Assembly: GCF_019083995.1 (NCBI RefSeq)
Contig: NZ_JAHRCU010000017.1
Span: 1 to 64,000 of the forward strand
DNA from: Roseococcus sp. SDR
GTDB lineage: Bacteria; Pseudomonadota; Alphaproteobacteria; Acetobacterales; Acetobacteraceae
Direction: 5' to 3'
Length of the DNA: 64,000 bases
Positions 1 to 9,605 of the stretch are shown here, one piece after another (position 1 is the stretch's first letter; the number at the start of each line of letters is the position of its first letter). Under the pieces are notes generated by a model, which was not told the DNA's origin, ran no database searches, and saw only the letters and a program-made list of their open reading frames with translations. Made by a program: the position numbers and the translations under genes.

Positions 1-662
1 GGGCCAATGCCCTGGGCCCCGCGCTGCTGGCGAAGCTCTGCGCCGAGGCCGGCATCCCGCTGATCCAGATCAGCACGGATTATGTCTATGACGGGCTGAA
101 GGGCGCGCCCTATCTGGAGAGCGACCTGGCCAATCCGCTCGGTGCCTATGGCCGCACCAAGCTCGCGGGCGAATGGGCGGCCTTGGCCGGCAACCCGATG
201 ACGAGCGTGCTGCGCACCGCCTGGGTGTTCAGCCCGGTGGGCAAGAACTTCGTGCGCACCATGCTGGCGGTGGGGGCGACGCGGCCCGAGCTGCGCGTGG
301 TGGCGGACCAGCACGGCCACCCGACGGCGGCCCCGGACCTCGCGGATGCGATTGCCGGCGTCCTGGCGCGGATCCGGCAGACCGGCTGGCGGCCGGAGTA
401 TCGCGGCGTGTTCCACGCGCGGGCCGAGCAATCCACCCATTGGCACGGCTTTGCAGAGGCGATCTTCGCCGGTGCGGCGCCCTATGGCGGCCCGCAGCCG
501 CGCGTCGTCCCGATCGCCACGCACGAGTATCCAGTGAAGGCCGTGCGCCCGGCGGATGGGCGCATGGACGGCACGAAGCTCGCAGAGACCTTCGGCGTGA
601 CACTGCCGAGCTGGCAGGCCGGGCTCGCGAGGGTGCTCAAGGCCCTGCACGCGGGCGGCTGA
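1..662 (+). CDS. rmlD: dTDP-4-dehydrorhamnose reductase, 5' truncated by window edge
   Basis: NADPH-dependent last step of dTDP-L-rhamnose synthesis, supplying rhamnose for surface polysaccharide. The reading frame is open from base 3 to the TGA at 660-662, and the N-terminal Rossmann half lies outside the window. Visible are the short-chain-reductase signature ISTDYVYDG and, about 25 residues later, the catalytic YGRTK (Tyr-x-x-x-Lys), followed by a C-terminal substrate domain with VVADQHGHPT. The stop overlaps the ATG of the next gene by one base (TGATG), so the two are translationally coupled, which fits a rhamnan/O-antigen gene cluster extending to the left. Confidence 0.9.
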   Translation, partial: ANALGPALLAKLCAEAGIPLIQISTDYVYDGLKGAPYLESDLANPLGAYGRTKLAGEWAALAGNPMTSVLRTAWVFSPVGKNFVRTMLAVGATRPELRVVADQHGHPTAAPDLADAIAGVLARIRQTGWRPEYRGVFHARAEQSTHWHGFAEAIFAGAAPYGGPQPRVVPIATHEYPVKAVRPADGRMDGTKLAETFGVTLPSWQAGLARVLKALHAGG

Positions 663-1696
663 TGCTGCCCTATCGCCTCAGCGACCTCGCCACCCCGCAG
701 GGGGGTGCGCCCCGCGTGCTGCATGGCCTTGCCGCCCGCGCGCCGCTCACCTTCCTGCGCCGCGCGGCCGAAGTGGCCTTCGAGATCGCCCAGGCCGCCG
801 TGCTGGACCGCGTGGCACCGCTCAAGGCCGGTCTGCGTGAAGTCTCGCCCGGGCAGGCGCCGCGTCAGGGCCGCTCCCTTGCGCTCTACCTCCATTGGTC
901 GCCCGATGGGCGCGTCTCGCCGATGGTGCTGCGGCAATTGGCGCTTTGGCGGGAGGCGGGGTTCGACCTCGTCTTCGTCACCAATGCGCGGGACCGCCCG
1001 CCCGAAGCCGATTGGGCGGCCGTCGGCGCACAATGCCTGCTGCGCCTCCATCGCGAGAATGTCGGGCGCGATTTCGGTGGCTGGCGCGATGCGGCTGCGG
1101 TTGCGCTGGCCGAATTCGGCCCGCCGGAAGAATTGCTGCTGGCCAATGACAGCGTGCTCGGCCCCTTCCTGCCGCTGGGCCCGCTCGTGGAGGCCTGGCG
1201 CGCGGGCGGCGAGGGCCTCTTCGGCATGACCGAGAGCGAGGGGGGCGGGCCGCACCTGCAATCCTATGCCCTGCTGGCGCGCGGTGCGGCCGCCGTGAAC
1301 CTGCTCGCCACGCATCTGGCCGCCTTCCGGGACAGCCGCAGCAAGTGGCGCGTGGTGCAGCAGGGCGAGATCGGCCTCTCGCGGCGCGCGCGCGCGGCCG
1401 GCCTGCGCTGCGCCGCCCTCTTCGGCTATGCGCGCCTGACCGCGCAGGTGGATGACGCGACGCGCGCGAGCCTTGGGCCACGCTTCGCGAGCCCGGCGGC
1501 CTTTGCCCGCTATCCCCTCAACCCCTGCCATCACCTCTGGCGGGTGCTGGTGGAGCGGATGGGCTTCCCCTACCTCAAGACGGAACTCATCCGCCGCAAC
1601 CCAGGCCAGCTGCCCGGGGTGGAAGGCTGGCCCAAGCTCATGGGCGCGCAGGATGCGGCGCTGATCCGCGAGCATCTCGACATGATGGGCCCCTGA
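662..1696 (+). CDS. RgpF-family rhamnan synthesis protein
   Basis: 344 residues, predicted cytosolic. The sequence contains the RgpF-family hallmarks: a core beginning LALYLHWSPDG, then RENVGRDFGGW, LLLANDSVLGP and HLQSYALLA. The family assembles rhamnose-containing polysaccharides and is seen fused to or beside glycosyltransferases. I chose the ATG at 662 because it overlaps the rmlD stop by one base and keeps the first recognisable block near the N terminus; an upstream in-frame extension would run through rmlD. Its place between rmlD and a GT2 enzyme supports a role in transferring the rhamnose made by RmlD. Confidence 0.8.
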   Translation: MLPYRLSDLATPQGGAPRVLHGLAARAPLTFLRRAAEVAFEIAQAAVLDRVAPLKAGLREVSPGQAPRQGRSLALYLHWSPDGRVSPMVLRQLALWREAGFDLVFVTNARDRPPEADWAAVGAQCLLRLHRENVGRDFGGWRDAAAVALAEFGPPEELLLANDSVLGPFLPLGPLVEAWRAGGEGLFGMTESEGGGPHLQSYALLARGAAAVNLLATHLAAFRDSRSKWRVVQQGEIGLSRRARAAGLRCAALFGYARLTAQVDDATRASLGPRFASPAAFARYPLNPCHHLWRVLVERMGFPYLKTELIRRNPGQLPGVEGWPKLMGAQDAALIREHLDMMGP

Positions 1697-1794
1697 TCAA
1701 ATCGCATGCGGCTCGATTGACAGCGCCCATCCGGAGCGGCAGAGACGGGCGGCCCGCGCAGGCCCCCACCCCTTCCCGAAAGTTGTCGCGCTCC

Positions 1795-3531
1795 ATGGCT
1801 CCGCCGGATCAGGACCATCGCATTCATCCGCTGCGCCGCGCTGTCCGGCGCCTGCCCGGGGTGCGCAAGGTCCTTCTTACGGCGCTCAAGCCCGTCATGC
1901 CGCAAGTCGGCAACCTGGTCCGCTGGCTCGAGGCGGCCGAATACACCAGCTGGTTCGAACGCTGGCAGGCCAGCACCCCAGCCGATGACGCCGCCATCCT
2001 GGCGCTGCTCGGCCCGGCGCCCGCCTCCTTCCTGGTGACACTGCCCCGCGCCGACGCCACGACGCAGGCGAGCATCGCCGGCCAGATCGGCGTGGCGGCG
2101 GAGACGCTGGAGGGCGGCACGCTGGAGGCCGCGCAGGCGCTGCGGAGCCGCTTCGTGATGCATCTCCAGCCAGGCGACCTGCTGGTGCGTCACGCGCTGG
2201 CCGAATTCGCGATCGCCGCCCGGGCCGAGCCCGCGCCGCTGGTCCTCTTCGCGGACGAGGATGGGCAGGTGATCCGCGGTGCGCGCCGGGCACCCTGGCT
2301 GAAGACCGCCTTCGACCCCGACCTGCTGCTGCAGCAACCCGCCCTTGGGCGCGCCGTGGCCTATGACACAGGGCTGCTCGCGCGGCATGGGCTGCTCGGC
2401 CTGCGCGGCCATGCGCTGATGGTGGCAGCAACCCGCGCCGCGCTGGCCGAAGCCGGCCCAGCCGCGATCCGGCACATCCCCGGCATCCTGCTGCACCGCG
2501 CGGCTGGGTGCCTGCCCCCCTGGCGCGAAGAACTGGACGTGGCTGGCGTGTCCCAGATCCTCGCCGAGGCGGGCGAGCCCGTAACGCTGGAGCCGCCGCG
2601 CAGCGGCCGCCCCGTGCCGCGTGCGACCTGGCCCCTGCCCGACCCTGCGCCGCAGGTCACCATCATCATCCCGACGCGCAACGGCCTGGCGCTGATGGAG
2701 GCCTGCCTGGAAGGTCTCCTCGACCGCACCCACTACCCGGCCTTCGACATCATCGTCTGCGACAATGACAGCGACGACCCGGCGCTGCTGCGCCGCTTCG
2801 AGGAATGGTCCCGCGATCCGCGCTTTGCCGTGCTGCCCTGCCCGGGCCCCTTCAACTACTCGGTGATCAACAACCGCGCGGCGCGCGCGGCGAAGGGCGA
2901 AATCCTGCTCTTCCTCAACAACGACACGGAGATCCGCAACGCCGGCTGGCTGCGCGAGATGGTGAGCCACGCCGTGCGGCCCGAGATCGGCGCCGTGGGC
3001 GCGCGCCTGCTCTTCCCCAGCCTGCGCGTGCAGCATTCGGGCACGGTGCTGGGCCTCGCCGGCATCGCAGGCCACGACATGCTGCACACGCCGCAGAAGA
3101 GCCATGGCCCCTATGACCTGCTGCGGCTGACGCGCCGCGTCTCGGCGGTCACCGCCGCCTGCCTCGCGGTGCGGCGCGAGGCCTTCCTCGCCGTCGGCGG
3201 CTTCGACGAGGAGGGGCTGCGCGTCGCCTATAACGACGTGGATCTCTGCCTGAAGCTGCGCGCGGCGGGCCTGCACAACCTCGTCACGCCGCATGCGGAG
3301 CTGCTGCACAAGGAGAGTGCCACGCGCGGCGACGACATGTCGCCCGCGCACAAGGCGCGCTGGCTGACCGAGCGCGCCACCATGCGCGCGCGCTGGGGCG
3401 ATGCGCTGGTGACCGACCCCTATTACAGCCCGTTGCTCTCGCTTGATCCCCCGGCCCGCATCCTGACCTCCGCGCCGCGGCGCCTCGCGCCCTGGCGCGC
3501 ACCGGCCGAGCAGCCGCCACTGCCGGATTGA
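1795..3531 (+). CDS. GT2-family glycosyltransferase with N-terminal extension
   Basis: About 578 residues from the ATG at 1795; a TTG at 1717 in the same frame would add 26 low-complexity residues and is less likely. The first ~300 residues have no motif I recognise. The C-terminal half is a GT-A fold: VTIIIPTRNG nucleotide-binding start, DNDS, then FLNNDTEI (metal-binding acidic motif), and a late VGGFDEEG with a YNDVDLCLKLR block typical of rhamnosyl/galactofuranosyl GT2 enzymes. No membrane helix or signal peptide, so probably cytosolic, working on a lipid-linked acceptor. It follows the RgpF-like gene on the same strand and is likely the last gene of the polysaccharide locus. Confidence 0.85.
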   Translation: MAPPDQDHRIHPLRRAVRRLPGVRKVLLTALKPVMPQVGNLVRWLEAAEYTSWFERWQASTPADDAAILALLGPAPASFLVTLPRADATTQASIAGQIGVAAETLEGGTLEAAQALRSRFVMHLQPGDLLVRHALAEFAIAARAEPAPLVLFADEDGQVIRGARRAPWLKTAFDPDLLLQQPALGRAVAYDTGLLARHGLLGLRGHALMVAATRAALAEAGPAAIRHIPGILLHRAAGCLPPWREELDVAGVSQILAEAGEPVTLEPPRSGRPVPRATWPLPDPAPQVTIIIPTRNGLALMEACLEGLLDRTHYPAFDIIVCDNDSDDPALLRRFEEWSRDPRFAVLPCPGPFNYSVINNRAARAAKGEILLFLNNDTEIRNAGWLREMVSHAVRPEIGAVGARLLFPSLRVQHSGTVLGLAGIAGHDMLHTPQKSHGPYDLLRLTRRVSAVTAACLAVRREAFLAVGGFDEEGLRVAYNDVDLCLKLRAAGLHNLVTPHAELLHKESATRGDDMSPAHKARWLTERATMRARWGDALVTDPYYSPLLSLDPPARILTSAPRRLAPWRAPAEQPPLPD

Positions 3532-3684
3532 GCCAGGGCGCGCGCCCCAGGCGGGCCTGGCGGGAGCAGGAATTCACTTGCGCCTGCCGGCCGGCGCGCC
3601 CGATCCTGCGGGCTGCAGGCTCGCGGTCGCGCCACGGCATGACCCGCATGGTCCGCGGGCGGAGCATCAGGGAGGTGCCTCGCG

Positions 3685-5712
3685 ATGGCACAGGGCGTCA
3701 GCGACGCTTCGGAAGCCGAGGATTTCGACGGCTTCTACGAATTCGCCTGGCAGGTCCCGCAGGAGCTGACGGAGGAGGCTGCCGGCCCCTCCCCCTTCGT
3801 CACCTTCGGCTCGAAATGGGGAACCTCCCAGGCCGTCGGCACGCCGGGCGGGACCGTGACCTGGAGCCTGGTCGGCGCCGGGGTCACCACCACCTCCTTC
3901 GGCTTCTACGCCGGGGCCAGCGTCGCGCTCAGCGGCTTCCTGGGCTTTGACTTCGTCGGTGTCCTCAACCGCGCCTTCGCGGCCTGGTCGGCCATCGCGA
4001 ACATCAACTTCGTGCAGGTCTTCGATGGAGGCGGCGCGGTGGGCCGCGGCACCACGGGCAGCATCCGCATCGCGGGCGGCTATATCGACGGCGATTCCGA
4101 CACGCTCGCACAGGCCTTCTCCCCAGGCTCCAGCGCCATCAGCGGCGACATCGTGTTCGACAGTTCCGAGATCGATTTCTGGAATGCGGACAGCTTCCTC
4201 GCCGTGGCGACGCATGAGATCGGCCACGCGATCGGGCTGAACCACACCGCCATTCCCAACCAGCTGATGAACGCCTCCTACAACCCGGCGATCAGCACGC
4301 CCCAGTCGGACGACATCGCGGGGGCGCGCCACATCTACGGCGCGAGCGATCTCTCGGCCCGCATCAGCGACGTGACGATCACCGAGCCGGATGCGGGCGT
4401 CACCATCATGGCCTTCACGGTGACGCGGGCCTCGACCGCGCTCGAGGCGACGGTGGATTTCCGCAGCCATGACGGCAGCGCCAGCGCGGGGCGGGACTAT
4501 GTGGCCGTGAGCGGCACGCTCTCCTTCGCCATGAGCGAGGCCTCGCGACGCATCGAGGTGCAGATCCTGGGCGACACCGCCCATGAGCGGAACGAGTGGT
4601 TCACGATCGAACTCACCCGCGCGACGGGTGGGGCGACGATCGCGGATGCGGTGGGCATCGGTGTCATCACCGACAATGACCCGCCCTTCACCACCGCCAA
4701 TCTCTGGCTGGCCGGCTTCGGCACGCAGGGGAGCTGGGCCAGCAACAATCTGACGCCGCGCCGCCTCGCCGATGTGAATGGTGATGGCATGGCCGACATC
4801 GTGGGCTTCGCGCATGGCGGTGTCGTCGTCTCGCTCGCCGCCGGCGGGGGCACCTTCGGCCCGGCGCGGCGCGCCGTCGAGGGTTTCGGCGTGAATGGCG
4901 GCTGGCTCAGCGATTCCCTGACCCCGCGGCAGCTGGCCGATGTGGATGGTGACGGGCGGGCCGACATCGTGGGCTTCGCCCATGGCGGCGTCGTCGTCTC
5001 GCTGGCCGATGGCGCGGGCGGCTTCGGTGCGGCGCGGCTCGCCGTCGCGGGCTTCGGCGTGAATGGCGGCTGGGCCAATGACAACCTGACGCCGCGCCAC
5101 CTGGCCGACGTGAATGGCGACGGCATGGCCGACATCCTGGGGTTCGGCAGCGCGGGCGTCTATGTCTCGCTGGCGACCGGCGGCGGGGGCTTCGGCGCGG
5201 CGCGGCTGGCGGTGACGGGCTTTGGCCTCAATGGCGGCTGGTTGAGCGACGATGCCGCGCCGCGTCGCCTCGCCGATGTGAATGGCGATGGCATGGCCGA
5301 TATCCTGGGCTTCGGCGGTGCCGGGGTCTATGTCTCGCTCGCCACCGGGGGCGGGAGTTTCGGCGCGGCGTCGCTGCGCCTCGGCGCCTTCGGCTCGAAC
5401 CCGGCGGCGGGCGGCTGGACCTCGGATGACGCCACGCCGCGCGGGCTGGGCGATGTGAATGGCGACGGCATGGCCGACATCGTGGGCTTCGGCGGCGCCG
5501 GGGCCTTCGTCGCGCTGGCGAGCGGCGCGGGCGGCTTCGAGGCGGCGGAGCTGCGGCTCAGCGCCCTCGGCTCCGCCGCGGCGGCGGGCGGCTGGCGCAG
5601 CGACGACATCTTCCCGCGCTTCGTCGCCGACACCAATGGCGATGGCCTGGCCGACCTGCACGGCCTCGGCCATCTCGGCCTCTACAGCGCCTTTTCGAAC
5701 TATCCGCTCTGA
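3685..5712 (+). CDS. Matrixin-like metalloprotease with Calx-beta domain and VCBS/FG-GAP repeats
   Basis: 675 residues. The zinc site HEIGHAIGLNH places ligands at H177, H181 and H187 with E178 as catalytic base; LMNASY about 10 residues on is a plausible Met-turn, so this is a metzincin of the matrixin type. A Calx-beta domain follows (about residues 230-330, with SAGRDYVAVSGTL and ending ITDNDPP). The rest is six copies of a repeat containing DVNGDGMAD, with calcium-binding-style DxNxDGxxD loops. The repeat starts at 4771, 4939, 5107, 5275, 5452 and 5629, so the DNA period is 168,168,168,177,177 bp. There is no classical signal peptide and no GGxGxD nonapeptide tract, so export is presumably by a type I or other route (inference). 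The RBS is GGGAGG upstream of 3685. Confidence 0.8.
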   Translation: MAQGVSDASEAEDFDGFYEFAWQVPQELTEEAAGPSPFVTFGSKWGTSQAVGTPGGTVTWSLVGAGVTTTSFGFYAGASVALSGFLGFDFVGVLNRAFAAWSAIANINFVQVFDGGGAVGRGTTGSIRIAGGYIDGDSDTLAQAFSPGSSAISGDIVFDSSEIDFWNADSFLAVATHEIGHAIGLNHTAIPNQLMNASYNPAISTPQSDDIAGARHIYGASDLSARISDVTITEPDAGVTIMAFTVTRASTALEATVDFRSHDGSASAGRDYVAVSGTLSFAMSEASRRIEVQILGDTAHERNEWFTIELTRATGGATIADAVGIGVITDNDPPFTTANLWLAGFGTQGSWASNNLTPRRLADVNGDGMADIVGFAHGGVVVSLAAGGGTFGPARRAVEGFGVNGGWLSDSLTPRQLADVDGDGRADIVGFAHGGVVVSLADGAGGFGAARLAVAGFGVNGGWANDNLTPRHLADVNGDGMADILGFGSAGVYVSLATGGGGFGAARLAVTGFGLNGGWLSDDAAPRRLADVNGDGMADILGFGGAGVYVSLATGGGSFGAASLRLGAFGSNPAAGGWTSDDATPRGLGDVNGDGMADIVGFGGAGAFVALASGAGGFEAAELRLSALGSAAAAGGWRSDDIFPRFVADTNGDGLADLHGLGHLGLYSAFSNYPL

Positions 5713-5719
5713 TCGGCCG

Positions 5720-6922
5720 TCAGACGCCGAGTGCCGCCAGCGGGATCACCTCCACCGCCTCGCCCTTCGGCAAAGCGGGGGCGAAGGGGGCACGCAGGAT
5801 CAGGCCATCGGCCGAGGCGAGCACGGCCAGCATGGAACTGTCCTGCCGGTTCGCGGGCGTCGCGACCAAGCGGCCATCGGCGCCGGGCGCGAGGGTCGCG
5901 CGCAGATGGTCGGCGCGCTGGTCATTCTCCGGCAGGTCCACCCCGGCGATCGCCGGGACGGTCCGCGGCCCGGCATCGGGCAGGCCCTGCATGCGGGCGA
6001 GCGCGGGCAGCAGGAAGACCACGGCGCAGACGAGGGCCGAGACCGGATTGCCCGGCAGGCCCAGCACCGGCATGGCACCCAGCCGGCCCCAGATCAGCGG
6101 CTTGCCCGGGCGCATCGCGATCTTCCAGAAATCGAGCGCGAAGCCATCCTGGCCCAGCGCCTTCTGCACCAGGTCATGCTCGCCCACGCTGGCGCCGCCG
6201 GTCGTCACCAGCAGGTCATAGCCGCCGGAGCCGGCGAGTTCCGCGATGCTGCCCGCATCATCCGGCGCGATGGGCAGGATGCAGCCCTCGCCCCCGGCCG
6301 AGGCGATGACGGCGGCCAGCGCATGCGCGTTGGAACTGACGATGCCGCCCGGCGGCAGCGGCTCGCCCGGCAGCGCGATCTCATCGCCCGTGGCCAGGAT
6401 CGCGATGCGCGGGCGGCGATGCACGGTGAGCCAGGGGTGGTTGGCGGCGGCGGCGAGGCCGATGTCGCGCGCCGTGAGGCGCCGCCCGGCGGGCAGCAAT
6501 TCGCCACCCTCGGCGAAGTCGAGGCCACGGCGGCGGATCCAGCGGCCGGCGGCGACGCCCTCGGTGACGGTGAGGCGCGGCCCTTCCGCCTTGGCGTTTT
6601 CCTGGATCAGGATGGCGTCGGCACCGGCCGGCACGAAGCCGCCGGTGAAGATGCGCACCGCCTCGCCCGCGCCGACCTCGCCCGCGAAGGGGTGCCCCGC
6701 GGGGGCGGCGCCGGTGATGGTGAGCGTCGCACCCGTCACCGCATCGGCCGCGCGCACCGCATAGCCATCCATGGCCGAGACATCGGCGGGCGGCTGCGTC
6801 AGCCGCGCCACCACGGGGCGCGCCAGCACGCGGTTCCAGCCGCCGCCGAGCGGCACCGTCTCCGGCCCCGTGGGCCGGATGGCGGCGAGAATGCGCTGCC
6901 GGGCGTCCTCGAGCGGGATCAC
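5720..6922 (-). CDS. moeA: Molybdopterin molybdenumtransferase MoeA
   Basis: 400 residues, normal length. Inserts molybdenum into adenylylated molybdopterin in the last steps of molybdenum cofactor synthesis. Shows the N-terminal [10 protein letters not shown] block, the central [12 protein letters not shown] motif of the MoeA/MogA fold, the MRPGKP segment and the LPGNPVSA loop. The start overlaps the moaC stop by 4 nt, so the pair is one transcription unit, probably with trpD-trpC upstream on the same strand. Cytosolic. Confidence 0.95.
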   Translation of the reverse strand: MIPLEDARQRILAAIRPTGPETVPLGGGWNRVLARPVVARLTQPPADVSAMDGYAVRAADAVTGATLTITGAAPAGHPFAGEVGAGEAVRIFTGGFVPAGADAILIQENAKAEGPRLTVTEGVAAGRWIRRRGLDFAEGGELLPAGRRLTARDIGLAAAANHPWLTVHRRPRIAILATGDEIALPGEPLPPGGIVSSNAHALAAVIASAGGEGCILPIAPDDAGSIAELAGSGGYDLLVTTGGASVGEHDLVQKALGQDGFALDFWKIAMRPGKPLIWGRLGAMPVLGLPGNPVSALVCAVVFLLPALARMQGLPDAGPRTVPAIAGVDLPENDQRADHLRATLAPGADGRLVATPANRQDSSMLAVLASADGLILRAPFAPALPKGEAVEVIPLAALGV

Positions 6923-7395
6923 GGCGCCGCTTCGAAGCGGCCCGACTTGCCGCCCTCCTTCAGGGCCAGGTGGATGCCCTCGATCCGCATGCCACGATCC
7001 ACCGCCTTCACCATGTCATAGACGGTGAGTGCTGCGACGCTGACCGCGGTCAGCGCCTCCATCTCCACGCCGGTGCGGCCGGTGACGCTGACCTGCGCCT
7101 CGATCTCGACCGTGTCGGGCTGCGCGATGGTGAGGTCCACGCGCACCTTGGTGAGCATGAGCGGATGGCAGAGGGGGATGAGGTCGCTGGTCTTCTTCGC
7201 CGCCATGATGCCGGCGAGGCGCGCGACGCCCAGCACATCGCCCTTCCCCGCCTTGCCTTCCGCGATCAGCGCCAGCGTCGCGGGCGCCATGACGATGCGC
7301 CCGCGCGCGATGGCGAGGCGCTCGGTCTCGGGCTTGCCCGCCACATCCACCATGGCGGCGCGGCCGGCTTCGTCGAAATGGGTGAGTGAAGACAT
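6919..7395 (-). CDS. moaC: Cyclic pyranopterin monophosphate synthase MoaC
   Basis: 158 residues. Together with MoaA it converts GTP to cyclic pyranopterin monophosphate, the first step of molybdenum cofactor synthesis. Recognisable blocks are [12 protein letters not shown] at the N terminus, LIPLCHPL and [20 protein letters not shown] (active-site and hexamer interface region). Ends in a 4-nt overlap with moeA. moaA is not in the window. Upstream lies a 166-bp gap containing a mosaic intergenic repeat. Confidence 0.95.
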   Translation of the reverse strand: MSSLTHFDEAGRAAMVDVAGKPETERLAIARGRIVMAPATLALIAEGKAGKGDVLGVARLAGIMAAKKTSDLIPLCHPLMLTKVRVDLTIAQPDTVEIEAQVSVTGRTGVEMEALTAVSVAALTVYDMVKAVDRGMRIEGIHLALKEGGKSGRFEAAP

Positions 7396-7399
7396 TTTT

Positions 7400-7540
7400 A
7401 TGCCCTCAGACGCGTGGCTTGGCGCATGCCTGCGGCATGACGGGCGGCGGCTCCGCCGCCTTGCCTTCGCCGCGCGGCGGTTGCGCCAGGTTGAAAGGTC
7501 GGTTGGGCGGCGCCGGCCGCCTTCGCGGCCGGATTCTCCG
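7400..7540. repeat. Mosaic intergenic repeat, copy 1
   Basis: Lies between moaC and trpC. It opens with CCCTCAGACGC (7403-7413) and closes with GGTTGGGCGGCGCCGGCC... hairpin DNA (7501-7536). Both modules recur near 33.55 kb and/or 59.3 kb. In between are short stem-loops such as GCATGCCTGCGGCATG. The middle differs from the other two copies, so the element is modular rather than an intact duplication. Confidence 0.6.
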
Positions 7541-7561
7541 TGCCAGCGTCCGTGTTGCGGG

Positions 7562-8383
7562 TCACGGCCCGAGCAAGGCGCGCGTCGCTTCCGCCACGTC
7601 CGGCTGGCGCATCAGATGCTCGCCCACCAGCACGCAATAGGCGCCGGCGGCGGCCATGCGGCGGAGGTCGGCCGGCGTGCGCAGCCCGCTCTCGGCGACC
7701 GGGATGCGGTCGGCCGGGACCATGGGGATGAGCTCCTCGCTGGTCGCGAGGTCGGTGACGAGCGTCTTCAGGTTGCGGTTGTTCACGCCGATGAGGCGCG
7801 TCTGCAGGCCGAGCGCCCGCTCCATCTCGCGCGCATCATGCACCTCCGCCAGCACCGCCATGTCGAGGCTGCGGGCGATGTCCTCCAGCTCATGCGCCTG
7901 GTCGTCGCTGAGCGCCGCCATGATCAGCAGGATGGCGTCCGCGCCCATCGCCCGGGCCTCGAAGACCTGGAAGGGGTGGATCATGAAGTCCTTGCGCAGC
8001 ACGGGCAGCGCACAGGCGGCGCGGGCGGCCATCAGGTCCTCCGGGCGGCCCTGGAACCACTTGGCATCGGTCAGCACGGAGAGGCAGGCGGCACCCGCGC
8101 TCTCATAGGCCTGGGCCAGCGCCGCAGGCTCGAAGGGGTCGCGGATCAGGCCGCCGGAGGGCGAGGCGCGCTTGATCTCGGCGATCAGGCCGGTGCGGCC
8201 CTCGCCGATGCGGGCGCAGAGCGCGCCGGTGAAGTCGCGCGGCGCATCCTGGTCGAGCGCGCGCTTCTCCATCTCGGCGAGCGGCGTCGCGGCCATGCCG
8301 GCGGCAACCTCCTCCGCCTTGTCCCGCAGGATGCGGGCGAGGGTATCGGAGAGCCCCGCATCGGGGATCACATCAACAGTCAT
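7562..8383 (-). CDS. trpC: Indole-3-glycerol phosphate synthase TrpC
   Basis: 273 residues, monofunctional. Closes the indole ring of carboxyphenylamino-deoxyribulose phosphate in tryptophan synthesis. TIM-barrel motifs are present: [10 protein letters not shown] near the N terminus, [16 protein letters not shown] in the middle, and LIGVNNRNL (product-binding Asn). The start overlaps the trpD stop by 4 nt, so the two are coupled. No TrpF fusion. trpE, trpG and trpF are not in this window. Confidence 0.95.
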   Translation of the reverse strand: MTVDVIPDAGLSDTLARILRDKAEEVAAGMAATPLAEMEKRALDQDAPRDFTGALCARIGEGRTGLIAEIKRASPSGGLIRDPFEPAALAQAYESAGAACLSVLTDAKWFQGRPEDLMAARAACALPVLRKDFMIHPFQVFEARAMGADAILLIMAALSDDQAHELEDIARSLDMAVLAEVHDAREMERALGLQTRLIGVNNRNLKTLVTDLATSEELIPMVPADRIPVAESGLRTPADLRRMAAAGAYCVLVGEHLMRQPDVAEATRALLGP

Positions 8384-9402
8384 TCGGGAAGAGCCTCGGA
8401 GGTCGCACGGCGGAGACGGAGGAGAACATCCAGAGCGCGCCCGCTGTCAATGCTCTCGGCCGCCAGCGCCACGCCGGCGCGCAGCTCCGCCACGCGGCCG
8501 GCCACCAGGAGCGCGGCCGCGGCGTTGAGCAGCACCATGTCCCGGTAGGCGCCCGGCTGGCCTTCCAGCAGCGCCACCAGCGCGGCGGCATTCTCGGCCG
8601 GTTCGCCGCCCTTGATTGCCTCGATCGGCCAGAGAGGCAGGCCGGCCTCCGCCGGTGTCACGGTGAAACGGCGCGTCTTGCCGGCGAGAAGCTCCACCAC
8701 CTCAGAGGGGCCGGAGATCGCCAGTTCATCCATGCCCTGGCCGTGCACGACCCAGGCGGCCTCGGTGCCGAGGCGGCCCAGCGCCTCGGCCATGGGCTGC
8801 AGCCATTCGGCCGAGAAGGCGCCGGTCATCTGCCGCTTCACCCGGCCCGGATTCGCGAGCGGCCCCAGCAGGTTGAAGATGGTGCGCGTGCCAAGCTCCA
8901 CGCGCGCGCCACCGGCATGGCGCAGCGCCGAATGGTGGCGGGGCGCCAGCAGGAAGACCATGCCGGCCTCGCGGATCACGTCGGGCAGGCGCTCCAGCGG
9001 CACGTCGAGGTTCACGCCGAGCGCGCCCAGCGCATCCGCCGCACCGGATTTCGAGGAAAGCGCGCGGTTGCCGTGCTTCGCCACCGGCACGCCGGCGCCC
9101 GCCACCACCATGGAGGCGGTGGTGGAGATGTTCAGGCTGCCCGAGGCATCGCCGCCCGTGCCGACCACGTCGATCGCATCGTCCGGCACGTCCACCGGGA
9201 TCATGCGGGCGCGCATGGCGCGCACGGCGCCGGTCATTTCGGCCACCGTCTCGCCGCGCACGCGCATGGCCATGAGCATGCCCGCGATCTGCGCGGGAGT
9301 GGCCTCGCCCGCCATGATGATGCCAAAGGCGGCCTCGGCCTCGCTCTCGGCCAGGCGTTCCCCCGCGGCGAGGCGGGCCAATACGGGTTTGAGGCCGTTC
9401 AT
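8380..9402 (-). CDS. trpD: Anthranilate phosphoribosyltransferase TrpD
   Basis: 340 residues from the ATG at 9402, which begins [14 protein letters not shown], the expected family N terminus. The frame continues upstream to 9483, but those residues are unlike the family. Transfers phosphoribose from PRPP to anthranilate. Shows the [18 protein letters not shown] glycine-rich PRPP/anthranilate site and [15 protein letters not shown]. First gene of the coupled trpD-trpC pair, divergent from the TPR gene at 9606, so the promoter should lie at 9403-9605. Confidence 0.95.
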   Translation of the reverse strand: MNGLKPVLARLAAGERLAESEAEAAFGIIMAGEATPAQIAGMLMAMRVRGETVAEMTGAVRAMRARMIPVDVPDDAIDVVGTGGDASGSLNISTTASMVVAGAGVPVAKHGNRALSSKSGAADALGALGVNLDVPLERLPDVIREAGMVFLLAPRHHSALRHAGGARVELGTRTIFNLLGPLANPGRVKRQMTGAFSAEWLQPMAEALGRLGTEAAWVVHGQGMDELAISGPSEVVELLAGKTRRFTVTPAEAGLPLWPIEAIKGGEPAENAAALVALLEGQPGAYRDMVLLNAAAALLVAGRVAELRAGVALAAESIDSGRALDVLLRLRRATSEALPE

Positions 9403-9605
9403 CCGGACTGTGTGACCTTTTCTTCCTGGCGCGATGCGTCCCTCCTTATAGGGCGCATGGCGGTCTGGCCCAAAATGGGCCATAGGAGGCCATGGCGTCG
9501 AATCCGCTTCCTGATGCGACGGGCAGCCCCCGTTCGCGCGGCGGTTTGTCGCGGCCTGCCTCCTGCGGCAGGGCGATTCCCACCGCCCCCCCTTTGCTGT
9601 AGGTT

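Noticed and set aside
1717-1794. TTG start for the GT2 gene
   Set aside because: The added residues are low-complexity and no convincing ribosome-binding site precedes the TTG; ATG 1795 preferred.
4700-5712. RTX nonapeptide calcium repeats in the protease
   Set aside because: The repeats are DVNGDGxAD loops of about 56-59 residues (VCBS/FG-GAP style), not GGxGxDxUx nonapeptides.
8380-9483. Longer trpD starting at 9483
   Set aside because: The extra 27 residues are unlike TrpD N termini; ATG 9402 gives the standard start.
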